A stretch of DNA of 64,000 bases from positions 682,001 to 746,000 of the forward strand of contig NTMA01000002.1 of assembly GCA_002917075.1 (NCBI GenBank), given 5' to 3'. Both the position numbers and the translations under genes were made by a program. The notes under the pieces are model-generated. The model was not told where the DNA came from. It ran no database searches and saw only the letters and a list, made by a program, of their open reading frames with translations. Numbering within the stretch: the first letter of the stretch is position 1; every line of letters begins with the position of its first letter. Below, one piece after another: positions 11,908 to 23,623 of the stretch. This stretch comes from Hawksworthiomyces lignivorus (taxonomy: Eukaryota; Ascomycota; Sordariomycetes; Ophiostomatales; Ophiostomataceae).

Positions 11908-13592
11908 CTATGAATTTCCACCACTGAATATTAGACCAATATCGACAAGCTCTTTCCAGCGCTTGTCTTGACGTATCTCAATACTATTCTCTGGCGTAGC
12001 GACCTTGAACTTGTCTAATGTAGTTGTTCCGAAATCATAGGCATTGTCATTCTTCACAAATGCCACGAGTATACGTATCCAATTATTCATGAAAATACGT
12101 TCTTCAGCGGTCGGGCCATGGGTTATCGAGAAACTGTCGAACATTAGTAACACATTTTTCAATGATGGGTCAGTTCAACGACGACTTACTTCCATATAGG
12201 CTTGTCCATGGCATGGGCTACTCCAAAGCTCATGGGAGCAACCTTTTCATTTATGAAGGACAACCGATAAGCAATTTGATAGCGCCAAATGTCCTTGACT
12301 GAGACTCCATTGTCCACCAAGGCTTGCACCAAAACCCGAGATGGAGCTCGAACTTGGCCGTCGGCGATAATCGTGCCAAAAACAGCCTTCCATTCTTTGA
12401 GATCGTCAGATTCAGGTAATTTGTATTGCTTTATTACTCGATCTGTGACGTCAGGGGCATAATAATTCGAAATCTCGAGTCGAAGGGCGTCGAGCGTCGG
12501 CTCCTTAGGGCCGTTGTAGACGGAGTAGAGCGTTTCTTCGTTGAGAACTTCACCGATCAGCAGCTTAAAACACCGCTCTCGGAACTTGTCCGCGAACTCC
12601 TTTCCGCGTATGTACTCGTACATGCCTTCGTGGATGAAAAGACCATCCGTGACGGGCCGGAAAGTATGGTTCTTCAGCTTGTCCAGCGCCGCAACTAGCT
12701 CCTTGGAGCCCAACCCTCGCAGCTTCAGCAGTTTCTCCGCTCCGGGTATGTCCGATGCAATACCAAAGTGGGAGCAGAGCTCGTCGAACTGGGCATCGGT
12801 GACGTCGAGATGCTTCGGCTGGGCAGGGATGGCATTGGAGCACATGAAGGCGCGATGGAAGACGTGGTCATCCTCTGCCACGCTCGGCGACAGCTTGCGA
12901 AAGTCATAGAGGACCTGCGCCTCAACGCTGTACGAGCCGGCACTCCGGCCCGCCAACGTGACATTGTGCTTGTCTCCGCCGAACAGGCCGATGTGCTCGT
13001 GCACCCACTCTATGGCGAGGCGCTGGTCCCAGAGACCAAAGTTTCCGGCCGACTCCCCACCGCTCTCAGCCAGCAGCGCGCTCCCCGCGAGAAAGCCAAA
13101 GACGTTGAGCCTGTAGCCGATGGCGACGACGATGGAGTCCAGCCCCCCGGTGGATATGAGCTCAGTCGGGTTCATGTCGGGCCCGTGAGACGGGTCGCCC
13201 ATCTGGAACCAGCCACCGTGCACCCAGAGTTTTACTGGCCACTTTCTGCCCTCCTGGTCCGGTTTTTCCACCGGTGTCCAGATGTTGACGAAGAGGCAGT
13301 CCTCGTCGTAGACGGTGGAGTCGTCTTCTCCCTTGGCTACGTGAAACGTGTTCTGCGGGCAGATGGCCCGGAAGGAGGCCGCGTCGAACGGCTCCCCGGC
13401 GTCGCCCGCATAAATAAATGATTTCGGCAGGGGCCGCGGTTTGCGCCATCGATGCTCGCCGGTTGGCGGGAGGGCATAAGGAACCCCGGCGTAACGGCGG
13501 GCCTTGTCATCGTATTGCACTCCACGGAGTGAGCCTTTGTCACCCAGGCTCAAAGTATGCTCCTTGGTCTCATACGATATGTTCTGTCCCAT
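11908..13592 (-). CDS. Type-B carboxylesterase/lipase (542 aa)
   Basis: An alpha/beta-hydrolase of the carboxylesterase type-B family that hydrolyses carboxylic esters. Exons 13592-12190 and 12133-11908 join in frame across a 56-bp intron. Motifs in order are YAGVPYA (about 34-40), EDCLFVNIWTP (about 97-107), the oxyanion-hole HGG (about 125-127), the nucleophile elbow GRSAGS (Ser about 217), a GEVLNEE block that probably carries the acidic residue, and GVAHAMDKP with the catalytic His. The elbow reads GRSAG rather than the more common GESAG. There is no signal peptide at the N-terminus (MGQNISYE), so a cytosolic enzyme is likely. It stands alone and gives no pathway context. Confidence 0.9.
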
Positions 13593-14075
13593 CGTGGCTA
13601 TCGGACGTCCTCAATGGATTTGTGTAGCCGTAAGAAATTTTATCACTTGGTGTGGAGATGGCGCGATTTTCGGCGGGCGACTTCTCGTCTGTATTTGACG
13701 TTGGCCCAGCAGACAACTTCGGAGCTCAAGCTCGCCTCAATGCGGGGCCAAATGCAAAGTCCAGAATGGTGCTTTTCGCTTAACGTTAGATGCTGATGAT
13801 GAGCCACCCATATCATATAACAACAACACACAAGCTCCCCCCTCCTAGCACATTGACTATCAGTATATCCTTTTTCTTATCCTTTTCATATAGTATTCAA
13901 GCAAGTCGGTTCTAGTTCTATTCGACATGCTACCATGCTACCCTACCATATCTTTACTATGTCTTTGTTTAAATGGTAGAAGGCCGCGTGGGTCGTAGGA
14001 TTCGAACAAGGCAGGTTTTTTCTACTTCGGTAGGGAGATAAGGTAGTGCTTGTTAATTGGGACACAACATCAGTT
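13593..14075. other. Promoter-side spacer, nothing recognised
   Basis: AT-rich sequence. A GGATTCGAAC string at 13998-14007 resembles half of a tRNA B box but has no cloverleaf around it. Confidence 0.5.
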
Positions 14076-14163
14076 CTGTTAAGTCATAAGGTACTGTTAC
14101 ATATGTCTAAGGGGATTGATCCTTTTTGTATTGGTACAGTGGCCTAGTGGCATCACTCAACAA
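14076..14163 (-). repeat. 88-bp dispersed repeat, copy B
   Basis: The reverse complement of this stretch matches 29267-29354 over 88 bases with about four differences, all transitions. In that orientation it begins TTGTTGAGTGATGCC, so TGTTGA may be an LTR 5' end or another element terminus. No coding part of the parent element is attached here. Confidence 0.85.
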
Positions 14164-15227
14164 GTTCTGCCAGCAGTCGGCCGGATCTCGCCCCGAGAAA
14201 GTGGAGAAGAAATCGACTTTTCACCTCGCCAGGGTCCAGAAACCGCTGACTACTTTGCATAAATGCAAAATATTGCCTAAGAGACTAGCAAACAACCTAA
14301 ATCAACTGAAACCAAGCAGTTTGTGTTGCACTCGAGGTTAGCGGCCGCCCGACGGGTGCGGTACCCTAACATTGCTAGCACATCCACCAGGCAGGTTCTC
14401 GACGGTCTGGGAACTCAGACAGGCACCTGTGTATAGCTCTTACGGTACCAGCTAACCAGTCGAGAGATGCCGCCTATTCTTGTGTCTTTTTGCAATGTTC
14501 TCTCTCTGACGTTGAGGCCTAGTTTCTTCGGCGTACGCCTCTTTGTTTGTCTGTGATGATAATGAGCCGTTGTTTTATGGTTTTAACTTTTTTTTCTTTA
14601 ATTCATACTCAGCATGGAGATAGAAAATGCTAAATTTGCTATTGTCGCGATGAAAATAGAGCATTAGATCTGCCGCGAATTAAACTTTTGAGAGGACTTA
14701 TACCCAGTGATTCGAGCCGACTACTTACGAACACAAACTTTTCGCGTCGCAACGGCACAAATATGAGCAAAGAGCTCATGACACTTACGATATATCTTTT
14801 GATGCAAAGGAAACAATATCCCTTATGTAGAAAAGTACCAATCGTCTTCGAAACAAGATTATGGTCCTTTTTTTCGATATGCATATAAAGAGTAATACAC
14901 CATAGAAATATTTGAGAATCGCATGAAAATACGCATCTCGATAAGGACAAATCATATCTGAGATGTTGTTATATTTTTAATTAATATTTTGCACTTCTCT
15001 TTATCAGCATTGTCTCGGTATGGAGTACCCTCACTGGATTTGTAGTGTTCAAGAAAGTAAAAAAATTAGACGCCTTGGTGTAATTGGTAGTCAAGATATG
15101 TACTGTTTGTGACACAAGTCACATCTATTACCATACAGGTATGCTAGCCCCTCTATCACACAATCTTTTCGATAATGCTCTGCAGCCCTGCCTGCCTTGC
15201 CAATCTATAATTGGTTCATGAATGCGC
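14164..15227. other. Spacer, no gene seen
   Basis: AT-rich; small ORFs near 14639-14950 have no recognisable features. A poly-T/TTTTCTTTAAT run lies near 14588-14603. Confidence 0.5.
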
Positions 15228-16536
15228 CTATAAAATATAAGAAATTACCACGGCGGCAACAATGAGCATACCGGTGGTATACGCTGTAGCCAAGCCACTG
15301 CTGCTTACCACCGAGGTCGGCGTTCCCGTTGCGGATGTTGAGGCTCCGGTCGTCGTAGTTATGGCAACAGCCGTCGCGGAGACTTTGCTTGAGCTCTTGG
15401 TTGCATTGGCAGGGGCACCCGTGCTGGAAGCGCCGCTGGCGCCGCTGGTATTCGACACGGTGGCATTTCCGGTGGCGGTGTTGGTAATGGTGCCGGTGGT
15501 GGAAACAGAGCTGCTGCCTGTTGCCGTCACCGCTGTGTGCAGCGTCCACGTCGTGTCCATAAGACGTCGCCGCTCAGCGTGGCCATGCCGATGGTGGCGT
15601 AGTTCTGCGCGGTGCTCGACACGGCAGTCGGCATCACGGTCGTGAAGCTCGGATCATTCTGGGAGATGTTTCCCACGGACCGCACCCAGGCGCCGGCCTC
15701 TACCGCGAAGTAATCATAGTAGCTCAGGTGGGAGTACGTGTACGAGACCATCTGGTTGGCCGCGCAGATGGGATCCGTGTCCGAGCACCAATCGCGCGGA
15801 ATATCGCCATAGACATCGAGCGCCTGCAGCATGGCTGTGTCGCGCAGGAACTGGCCATTGATGGCCGAGCCGTTGCCGTAGTTGAAAGATTGGCTAGCGG
15901 TGTGGCGGACGTCGCCAAAGACGATTGCGGCAACAACTAGAAACGTGAGGGGATTAGCAAATCTACTGCAAAACGTTACCGAATTTTAGAAAAAGGCTCA
16001 CTTTTGTTTCCGGGTGCCGTATCTCGGGACATTACCGGCGTGTCCGGCTGGATGCAGCCGTTGAAGCTGGTGCCTCCACCGCCGCTGAGAATGTCGGTCA
16101 CTATCTGGGCACCCTGGGAGTAGCCTCCCAAGATCAGCTTCGCATCAGGGCAGCGATTGGCATACGCGGCCATCTGCACGAAGCCGGAAATTGCGCCATC
16201 ATAAGTTGTTTGGCAGTACTCGTCCTTGTAGAGTGCCAAGTAAATCAGATCCTCGTAATCACAACTGGCCACGCCGTCACGGATAGTTTCGACTAGTTTA
16301 CACTGACGACCCGGGTACGGCTCGTTATTGCCACGGGCGAAGAAGATGTGATAGTCGGCGTATTCGGAGGCACGGCCAACAATACCGACATCTCCGGCAA
16401 CTGCGGCCGCAAACAGAGGACGCTGCGGTTGCGAAGCCAATTTTAAAAAACGAGTGTAATGGCGGCGAATAAAAACTACAAAATTGTCTTTATTAGCAAA
16501 ACCCAACGTAACCAGAAGTGAGCAGGCGAAAGCCGT
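15228..16536 (-). pseudogene. Cutinase/acetylxylan-esterase family (CE5-like) gene with GPI-type tail, apparently broken
   Basis: The minus strand encodes a cutinase-fold serine esterase: DYHIFFARGNNEPYPG near the N-terminus, nucleophile elbow GGYSQGAQ, and DTDPIC plus YSHLSY supplying Asp and His. An intron at 16001-15937 joins the first two parts in frame. After about 15575 the frame ends at a stop. A different frame, starting near 15560, continues with TWTLHTAV, a long Ser/Thr-rich stretch and a hydrophobic C-terminus ending at 15228, the layout of a GPI-anchored wall protein. No intron fits in the gap, so a single-base frameshift is likely. No ATG opens the first exon: the hydrophobic leader AFACSLLVTLGFA follows an ACG (16536-16534) after a stop. 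A sequencing error could explain the frameshift. Confidence 0.7.
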
Positions 16537-19500
16537 TCAGGGTTATACGCAAGAATGTATGCTTACAGAAAGCCAAGAACGATTTGTCGTGTTAACAAAA
16601 AAAATGAATAGAAAATAAAAAAATCGTGCCCAAGGACGAGGTAAAAAACCAAGAGAAATTTCGTATAGGAGAGAGGCGTTTTTACATACACCATCGACCC
16701 CTTTTACCGCACCTATCATTTTTGGTATTTTACTGGGCCGATTTGTTTTGTTTCCACTCTAAAGAGGCCAAACCGCATAAATCGACACTACTAGACGCAA
16801 CATATACGTGTAGAAAAAGTACCCTATAATTAATTACTCGTACACCACTCGTACAAAGTACCTACTAAGCATACTCGTATAATACACGTAGTCGTATTGT
16901 CCCCGGATCTCGATTATCTTTCTGCCCCCCGTCCCGTCATAGCGAACGGCAAGTGTTCTGTTAAGAAGATGAGGTCAGGCACTCTTCGCATTAAATAATC
17001 CATATTGGCCTATGGTTCCATCTTTGTATTTGTATGTATACCTGGTATGCTCCGTGTATCATCCGTGACTTATGTTCTAAATACGAGAAGATTAATAATT
17101 TGCAAGCCAACTATTGGAATCAACATTGTGAGCAGACGCTAGGGTCCTTGACAGGTGTCTATACAGGTACGAATACAAGTATTCGTGTGTCCACTAGTTG
17201 CATGGAAATAAAACTACTGTGTTGATTAATCAGCTTGATGCCAAAACTTCAAGTGCAACTATAGAAGTAATAGAAGCAATCCAAAAGCGATAATGAAAAC
17301 GACAGACCCACTTCACGCCCTCCCTGACAGCAGTAAATAACAGACAAACACTTGTCACACAACATGCTACACCACAGGAGAAGGAGCTCCCAACAATCTT
17401 CTCTCTGTGGAGGGCTGTAGGGCCTCTAGCAAGTAACCCATTGGTCTATAAAGTTATGACCTTTGGAAACGAGAATTCTCCATAAGCATTGTTACGTATT
17501 AATCTATGATATAATTACGCAAGGCACAAAGTGTTTGTAGTTGTCAATGGCTCGTCAAGTTTCTGTTTAAGCATAATGGTGTGCCTTTGGCCCTCTAATT
17601 TAGTCTTTTCTAGAGAATCAACATGAAAAAACAAAATACCCCCTGTGTTCTACCACTACGTGTCCACAACACAAGATAGTTTGAGCCAATGTCGGAACAC
17701 AGCCAAGTCAATATAATATATCTTGGATTTAAGTTCAAATCCAAAAACAAGAAAAAATCGAAACGGCAAGCTTGAGTCAACAAAGCTAGTGAGTAAACTG
17801 GGTCACATATTGTCCCATACTGTTGGATCTGAAGCTACGAGCGCATTTTATGGCGTACGGTTATGTCACGACAAGATTCACGTCAATCCTTGTGTAGTTA
17901 AATTGTCATATGCCAACTAGAAAAGACAGTTCAAGACGGGATTCGGACTTAACGCTGCCCGTCTGTGGCCGGAATTCGACGATTGAAGCTGTCCTGGTTC
18001 ACGCAAATTGGTGTCATGCAATAGGCTCTTTTTCGATCCTTGACAGACACGGACCATAAGAAAAATTAAAAGACGCAAACTGAAACCCAACGCTCATCCA
18101 ATTTTTTCTTTTTTCTAAAGAAAAAGTAAAGGGCAAAGAGGTATAGGGATAAATACAGGAGCGAGACGTCCGAATCTGTTAGATACTCTAACAACCCAAG
18201 TCGGCGAATAAATGAAGGACAATCCGTTCGCAAGCAAGACAGAGTGCAAGTCCAATCTATTCAGGGGGGCTGCATTCATATACATTTGACAATAGCCTTT
18301 CTTTGATAACATTCTTTCCGTCATTTATCATCAGTAGGTAATAATCTTAAAAACACGTCTATTACAATGTCAGCGTTTCTGTCCTTCAAGAGAGCCTTCG
18401 ACCTATACCGTGCGTCTTTAGGGAAGCCTCTGTTGTTATTGCAATTGTTAACTAGTATATTAATTTGTGCCCGGCATTGCATGTGCTACTAGATGCCGCT
18501 ATAGAAATATATTTTGAGAGCGGTTCAGAGAAATAAAAGACTAAAGAATGTCCAGTACAAAGTCGGCAGAGCGTTAACAGAATACGTGATCCTGTAAGGA
18601 AGACTGAAATAACGACAAGACAGATGCAACTCTAGTCTTCCACGTCATGCGAGAGACAGCCCCTGGAATCCCCACCTCTTCATTCCGCTGCTGTGTACTC
18701 CTGAGTGTTTGGGCTGTGAACTACTCTACTTTTACGTAAAACTCAAGGCCTTACTGCATGGCCCTAACCAATTGGTTCCATTTATGTCTATTTGGGTGAA
18801 AGGGAATATACAGACCTATGCAGATACATACTAATGTGGTCGATCTCGCGCATTTCATCAATGGTCGGTGTAATTGACCGTAGCTTAGCAATCAGTGTTC
18901 TTTGTAGCTATTGCTCAGTCTTTGTAGTTCTGATACACGTTACTCTCCGAAAAGTGAGCGTTAATAACCGGCCCTATCCGAGTCTCGGCATACATGAAAG
19001 TCATTAGTCCGTCGGCATGTCTTTTCACCAAGCTTACAATGTTCACATCATCTAGATATGCCCTCAGGTTCTGACGTGTCTCAGTTTCTTGGAATGTGGA
19101 AGCGGACTGGCTCACAAGCAAAGCGAACTCCCTTGCTCAGACACTCCAAAAGCACTGTTGAATATCTAACTGGCACCCAGAGTAAACTTGCAACCAATAA
19201 TGTCCGCCATATGGATATCTGATATATCGGAAAGGGTTCCGTGGCCAATATCGAGGAGAAGTGCCTGCTCGGACACATACGCGTAACTCACTCAGGCACC
19301 CGGACAACTACGATAGTCAGCCAACCTCCTCCAGGCATTTTTCTTTAAAATGAAGATGTTACGGGAGGAAATGGCCGGGATGAAAGAATACCTTGCTCAC
19401 TTGTCTTACGCACCTAAAATTCTTTCGCTGCAGTGACACCTAACATCTTAGCATTTAATTCCCTTTGATCTCTGAGCACGATCGTTGTGCATGCAATTAG

Positions 19501-19951
19501 AAGTTTCAACATGCCGACACTTATTCTCCTCGCGTATTTCTCGGCGCGCTTTCGGTACAGCTATGCAAGCCCTCTTTGTTTGACTGCACAGCCTCAGATC
19601 AACTCCACACTCCGAAAACTCCGAAAACACGGAGTCCGTTCCTAGCGGCATCGTGGGCGGATATCTCTGTGACGGTGGTTTGACTTACGTTTTGGTCGGT
19701 CTTGGAAGTATAGTGTGACGCGTACGACTTCATATGCCGTAAGACCTAAGAAGTGGATGATATGCCTTGTGTTTTACTAATTTCTGCACTGCCTTTAAGC
19801 GCCAACTCGAACCTGTTTCAGGGGGAGAACGCATGCATATAGTGTAATAGGGGACGGTTGTTCGACCTAATTTGTGTGCTCGTAATTACCTACAAGGGTG
19901 GAACTTTTGGTTGATCTTGTGGGTGAACACAATGGAAGAGACCTGCCTAGG
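16537..19951. other. 3.4-kb AT-rich spacer, no gene seen
   Basis: No open frame here has a recognisable domain, splice-supported extension or biased codon use. No tRNA-like or repeat match was found by eye. Confidence 0.5.
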
Positions 19952-19958
19952 TATATAA
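19952..19958 (+). promoter_or_regulatory. Likely TATA box of the secreted-protein gene
   Basis: TATATAA lies 144 bases upstream of the ATG at 20102. It is followed by a pyrimidine-rich leader (about 20020-20100) typical of strongly expressed fungal genes. Confidence 0.55.
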
Positions 19959-20101
19959 GGACTGATTCATCCAAGGACGAAATCTTTGAACAATGTTTGC
20001 TGTTGCACAATCCTGACTCTCTATTTCTCCCCTTCGTACATATTACTTTGCTCTTACCGCTGAACTATTTTTTTATTTTTCAATCTTTCATCTTCATTAC
20101 C

Positions 20102-20827
20102 ATGACCCCTGTGCTGGTTTCTACCCTCTGGATGGCTGCTTTAGCCTCTGCTCAGGTAACCACCACATTCTGGTCGCCTGGTACTATTGACGGTTCTGGC
20201 AAAGGCGACCTCCAGGGAGAGGTGGTAGCCGTAGACGGCGACACTACAACACTAGCTGTTTCGGCCACGGACGCCGTGGGCAATAACTGGTCTACCTTTG
20301 AGACCCTCACAGTGGCCCCGACATATTTCGGTATTATCGAGAACAACAGCGACGAAAGCTACTCGCTCGGCTGCACGGTTCCGACGGCCCCTACAGACTC
20401 GAAAGCCATTCCCACATGTACCGATGTCGTGGCCGCTGTCGGCATCGGCGATTCGTGTTCGGAGGCTGGCAACGGCGAGATCAGCTGCACCATCGGCACC
20501 GAGACCACCACCTCCACGGGTGTCAGCGTTTTTATATACACGGTCATCCTTACAGCTGGAACAGAGAAGCTGACCGCAGGTGCCTCGGGTGCCGCCGCTA
20601 CTTCAGCTACGAGAGGCAGTTCTCCTGAGTCGGATACTGCAGCAGCAACGGCCACTTCGACCAACGGAACCAACAAGACTGCCGGAGGATTGACCACCGC
20701 GGTCACAGATGCAGCAAACACGGCCCAGATGACGACGGTCTCTACCAGGGTTTCCTCGGGCGGCTCCTGCCGTGCCAGAGCGCCCAAATACATCCAGGCT
20801 GTTGCTCATGCTGTGCCTTATCACTAG
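20102..20827 (+). CDS. Small secreted Thr/Ser-rich protein (241 aa), function unknown
   Basis: The ATG at 20102 starts a classical signal peptide (MTPVLVSTLWMAALASAQ, likely cleavage after SAQ). The open frame extends further upstream, but that part holds the TATA box and leader and is not coding. The mature part has a compact domain with cysteines in LGCTV, PTCTD, GDSCS and ISCTI, then a Thr/Ala-rich region with N-glycosylation sites (NGTNKT). This resembles fungal GPI-type surface proteins. However, the C-terminus (SCRARAPKYIQAVAHAVPYH) lacks the hydrophobic tail expected of a GPI anchor, so the protein is either freely secreted or its last part is frameshifted. I do not recognise a named family. 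Confidence 0.7.
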   Translation: MTPVLVSTLWMAALASAQVTTTFWSPGTIDGSGKGDLQGEVVAVDGDTTTLAVSATDAVGNNWSTFETLTVAPTYFGIIENNSDESYSLGCTVPTAPTDSKAIPTCTDVVAAVGIGDSCSEAGNGEISCTIGTETTTSTGVSVFIYTVILTAGTEKLTAGASGAAATSATRGSSPESDTAAATATSTNGTNKTAGGLTTAVTDAANTAQMTTVSTRVSSGGSCRARAPKYIQAVAHAVPYH

Positions 20828-21888
20828 AGCATAAAACGGACGGAGTGACATACGGGGACGATTATTTTTATTACTGTCTTAGACAGTTATTGAGAATTTC
20901 GGTTACCTTTCTTTTTATCTTTCTTGAAAACATATTTTCCCTTTTCTCCATAGTTGGCTTGTGGCTGTTTAAAAGCTATAGGAGATTGGCTTTTGTACTT
21001 ATAAACTTTTTAAGGATTATTGGGTGATTCTAGTTTTAGTCATAAGCAGTAGTCCACAATTTCAATCCGTGTATTGGAAAGTTTCCCATGATGTTAGAAG
21101 CGTATCATTGACACCGGATTAAGAATGCTGAATAGAACAATAGACGGGTCCTATTTCTTTGGAGGACCTAGGTATTGGATATCATCGAAATATCAAACAA
21201 CTTTTTTCTTACTATCACTTGGAGCACAGGAATCTTCAGTTGGGGAAATAGACAAAGTTACAGGATGCGCGTGGTGGGAAAGAGTTTACGGTACTACCGA
21301 TGAAGACAGGTATTCAAATAAGTTATTTCTGTGGTTCGAAGCGGCAAACGACGTGCCATAGCGGAGGTTGCATGATATATGGAGATTAGAGGTACTGTGA
21401 CAGGAGTTCAAGAGGATTCATATTTTCGTACTGGTTGGGGGGACCAGTGGTAGACAACAGCATTACCTATTTTGATTTTCTTGGCAAAAATGTCCACATT
21501 CTCAACAAAAAATAGTTGGGTACTCATAAGGATTTGTCAAATGAAAAATCATCCTTACAAGATTGTAGTGTAATAATAGTATTTGATTTGATTTGATTTG
21601 ATTTTTACAAATATATTCAACTGGCTACCCCTGAACCTGAGATTTAGGTCCGATTACACAAGACGGACTTGTTTTCTATCTCCTTTTCTTTCTTTATCTC
21701 CTTCCCTTTTTGCTTTTTTTTTTTTTTTTTTTTTTTGAAAAACAAAATCATCTCGTGTTAACAAGATTTCTTTATGTACATCAAAATTCACCAGAATGCA
21801 GAGCTAAGCTTTCACGGCAAGGCTAAGACATTAAAGAATCCATTGACCCGGCTGCTGCCACATTTTCCCGCTTCCTTCTCACTTTTAT
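20828..21888. other. Spacer with short tandem repeats
   Basis: Contains (ATTTG)4 at 21581-21604 and a 23-base poly-T at 21714-21736. An open frame at 21125-21361 has no recognisable features. Confidence 0.5.
21581..21604. repeat. (ATTTG)n microsatellite
   Basis: Four pentanucleotide units in a row followed by a partial one, seen directly. Confidence 0.85.
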
Positions 21889-22548
21889 CTACAGAGGACC
21901 CGCCAGGTCCAGGCCCAGACTCGTGCCGACCCAGTAGCCCAGCGTCTCGCGGACGATGATGTTGCTGCTCCACTTGCGCGAGGGGTGGACGCGGTTGGCG
22001 AGGTGGATGTAAAAGAGGTTGCGGCCGCGGTCGACGACCATGCTGGTGCCCATGAAGCCGGTGTGCGAGGTGGTGAGGAAGGAGGCGAGGCGCCCTGCGG
22101 TGTAGTACTGGTCGAGCTCGAAGCCGAGGCCGTGGTTGTCGCCGACGCTGCCGAAGCGGGCGTTGTAGTTGGTGAAGATCTTGTCGACGCTGTCCTGTGA
22201 GAGGATGCGCCGGCCGCCGTAGGTGCCGTTGTTGAGGATCATCTGGCAGAGCTTGGCCGTGTCCTCGGCCGTGGAGAAGAGGCTGGCGTCGCCGGACACG
22301 CCGTCGAGCGACCAGGCGTTCTCGTCGTGCACGGTCCCGCGGACCGGCTGGGCCCGCTGCGGCTCGCTGGAGCCGAGGACCTCGATCTGGAACTCCTGGG
22401 CCGCCGTGCGGGAGTAGTAGGGGTTAGCGCGGCCCTCGATGTTTCCGCGGTTGAAGAAGGTCGAGCGCATGTCCATCGCCTACGTGAAGCCGCTGACGAG
22501 CGCGTCGAGCTTGCGGCCGGTGACGGTCTCGAGCACGACCATTGTGGT
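21889..22548 (-). pseudogene. C-terminal fragment of a beta-lactamase-family serine hydrolase
   Basis: The minus-strand frame from about 22548 reads VLETVTGRKLDALVSGFT, a TAG stop at about 22490, then continues AMDMRSTFFNRGN to the natural stop at 21889. The part after the stop has GGRRILSQDSVDKIF and SHTGFMGTSMVVD, matching the C-terminal half of class-C beta-lactamase/esterase-like proteins (third motif HTG). The N-terminal half with the SxxK nucleophile is missing: nothing upstream continues the fold. This block is clearly more GC-rich than its flanks. It is a truncated, stop-containing remnant. The family includes esterases and PKS-associated hydrolases, but nothing indicates which this was. 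Confidence 0.75.
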
Positions 22549-23623
22549 ATCTTAGAAGCCGCAGCCATTGCTAAATTAGGCAAAGACAAGAAGATTTGGG
22601 AGGACATGGCAATTGTTTTGGCACCACATGACTGGTCCTCTGCCGAAGTGATACAACAGCAGACAGTTGGACAGCAATAACCCCGACGACCGGTGAAACC
22701 ATATAAATTAAAAGACGATGTAGAACAAACCCTGGCACAAGGCTGGCACTATTGCAGTCCCACGAGTCATAATGGTTCGTTCCTCTGCGGGGACCGCGTT
22801 CCACAGAGCTATCCGTCCCAAAGTCTCAGCATTCACAACTGACATCAGAGGCCTTGCTAGCAGTAGCTTGCGAAGTGCATATTTGAGTTCAATGAAAAAG
22901 AAGACAGTGCTTTGTGTACATATTTCTTCACACAGTGTATGTTTTCAGAGTTAAAAAGAAAACGAAAAACAAGGAAGTCACATGCTTCTTTCTGTGAGCA
23001 GAAGGGCAATTGTATGTGAGCGAGTTTGCACACAAAACTGTGTGATAAATCTTCAATTTTTTTCTTGAATAGGCATTGTTTCCATATTTTTACCTTTATT
23101 TCCTTTTCCCTTCCCCTTCTCTTTTAAAAAAAAAGCCTACCTCACCAACAAGCATATTTAATCACCACCTCCTTGGTGAATATTCACTACTCTCTAGCAC
23201 TTTAACAAGACGTAAAAGCTACTCATTAACCCTGTAGGGAAAAGCAGTTATGTTTGCATGGCCTGTGGTTCGCTTCTGCCAGCAATACTCGCGCCGAATA
23301 CTAATCGTGGCTTGAGATCTGCCTGTTTATGATGGAGCCACCGCAGACACCACAGAGCATAAGGGCAAATCCCCCGGCATGCATACCACCTCCCCACTAA
23401 CCCATTCGTGTTTTTTTATTGGGCTGATATGTAGAGTTTTGAATTTTCATAACGACTATTATATACCTGATGAAATAGCTATGAATTTGTAAATGAAGTG
23501 AGCAGTGAAATTAATAACATGGGAATCAGTAGCCAGAGTGCACATTCGCTAGTTTCGAGGCCGAGAAAAGGAAAGGAAACACGTAATATACACGTCGCAT
23601 TAACGGACTACCGAGAGAATCTC
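22549..23623. other. Spacer, no gene seen
   Basis: AT-rich, no supported gene. Confidence 0.5.

Noticed and set aside
12768..13421. 217-codon open frame antisense to the carboxylesterase
   Set aside because: It is the shadow of a clear catalytic gene on the other strand.
13998..14007. GGATTCGAAC, like a tRNA B box
   Set aside because: The flanks do not form T-arm or acceptor stems on either strand.
21125..21361. 78-codon open frame
   Set aside because: It has no motif, no upstream promoter signal and no similarity I recognise.
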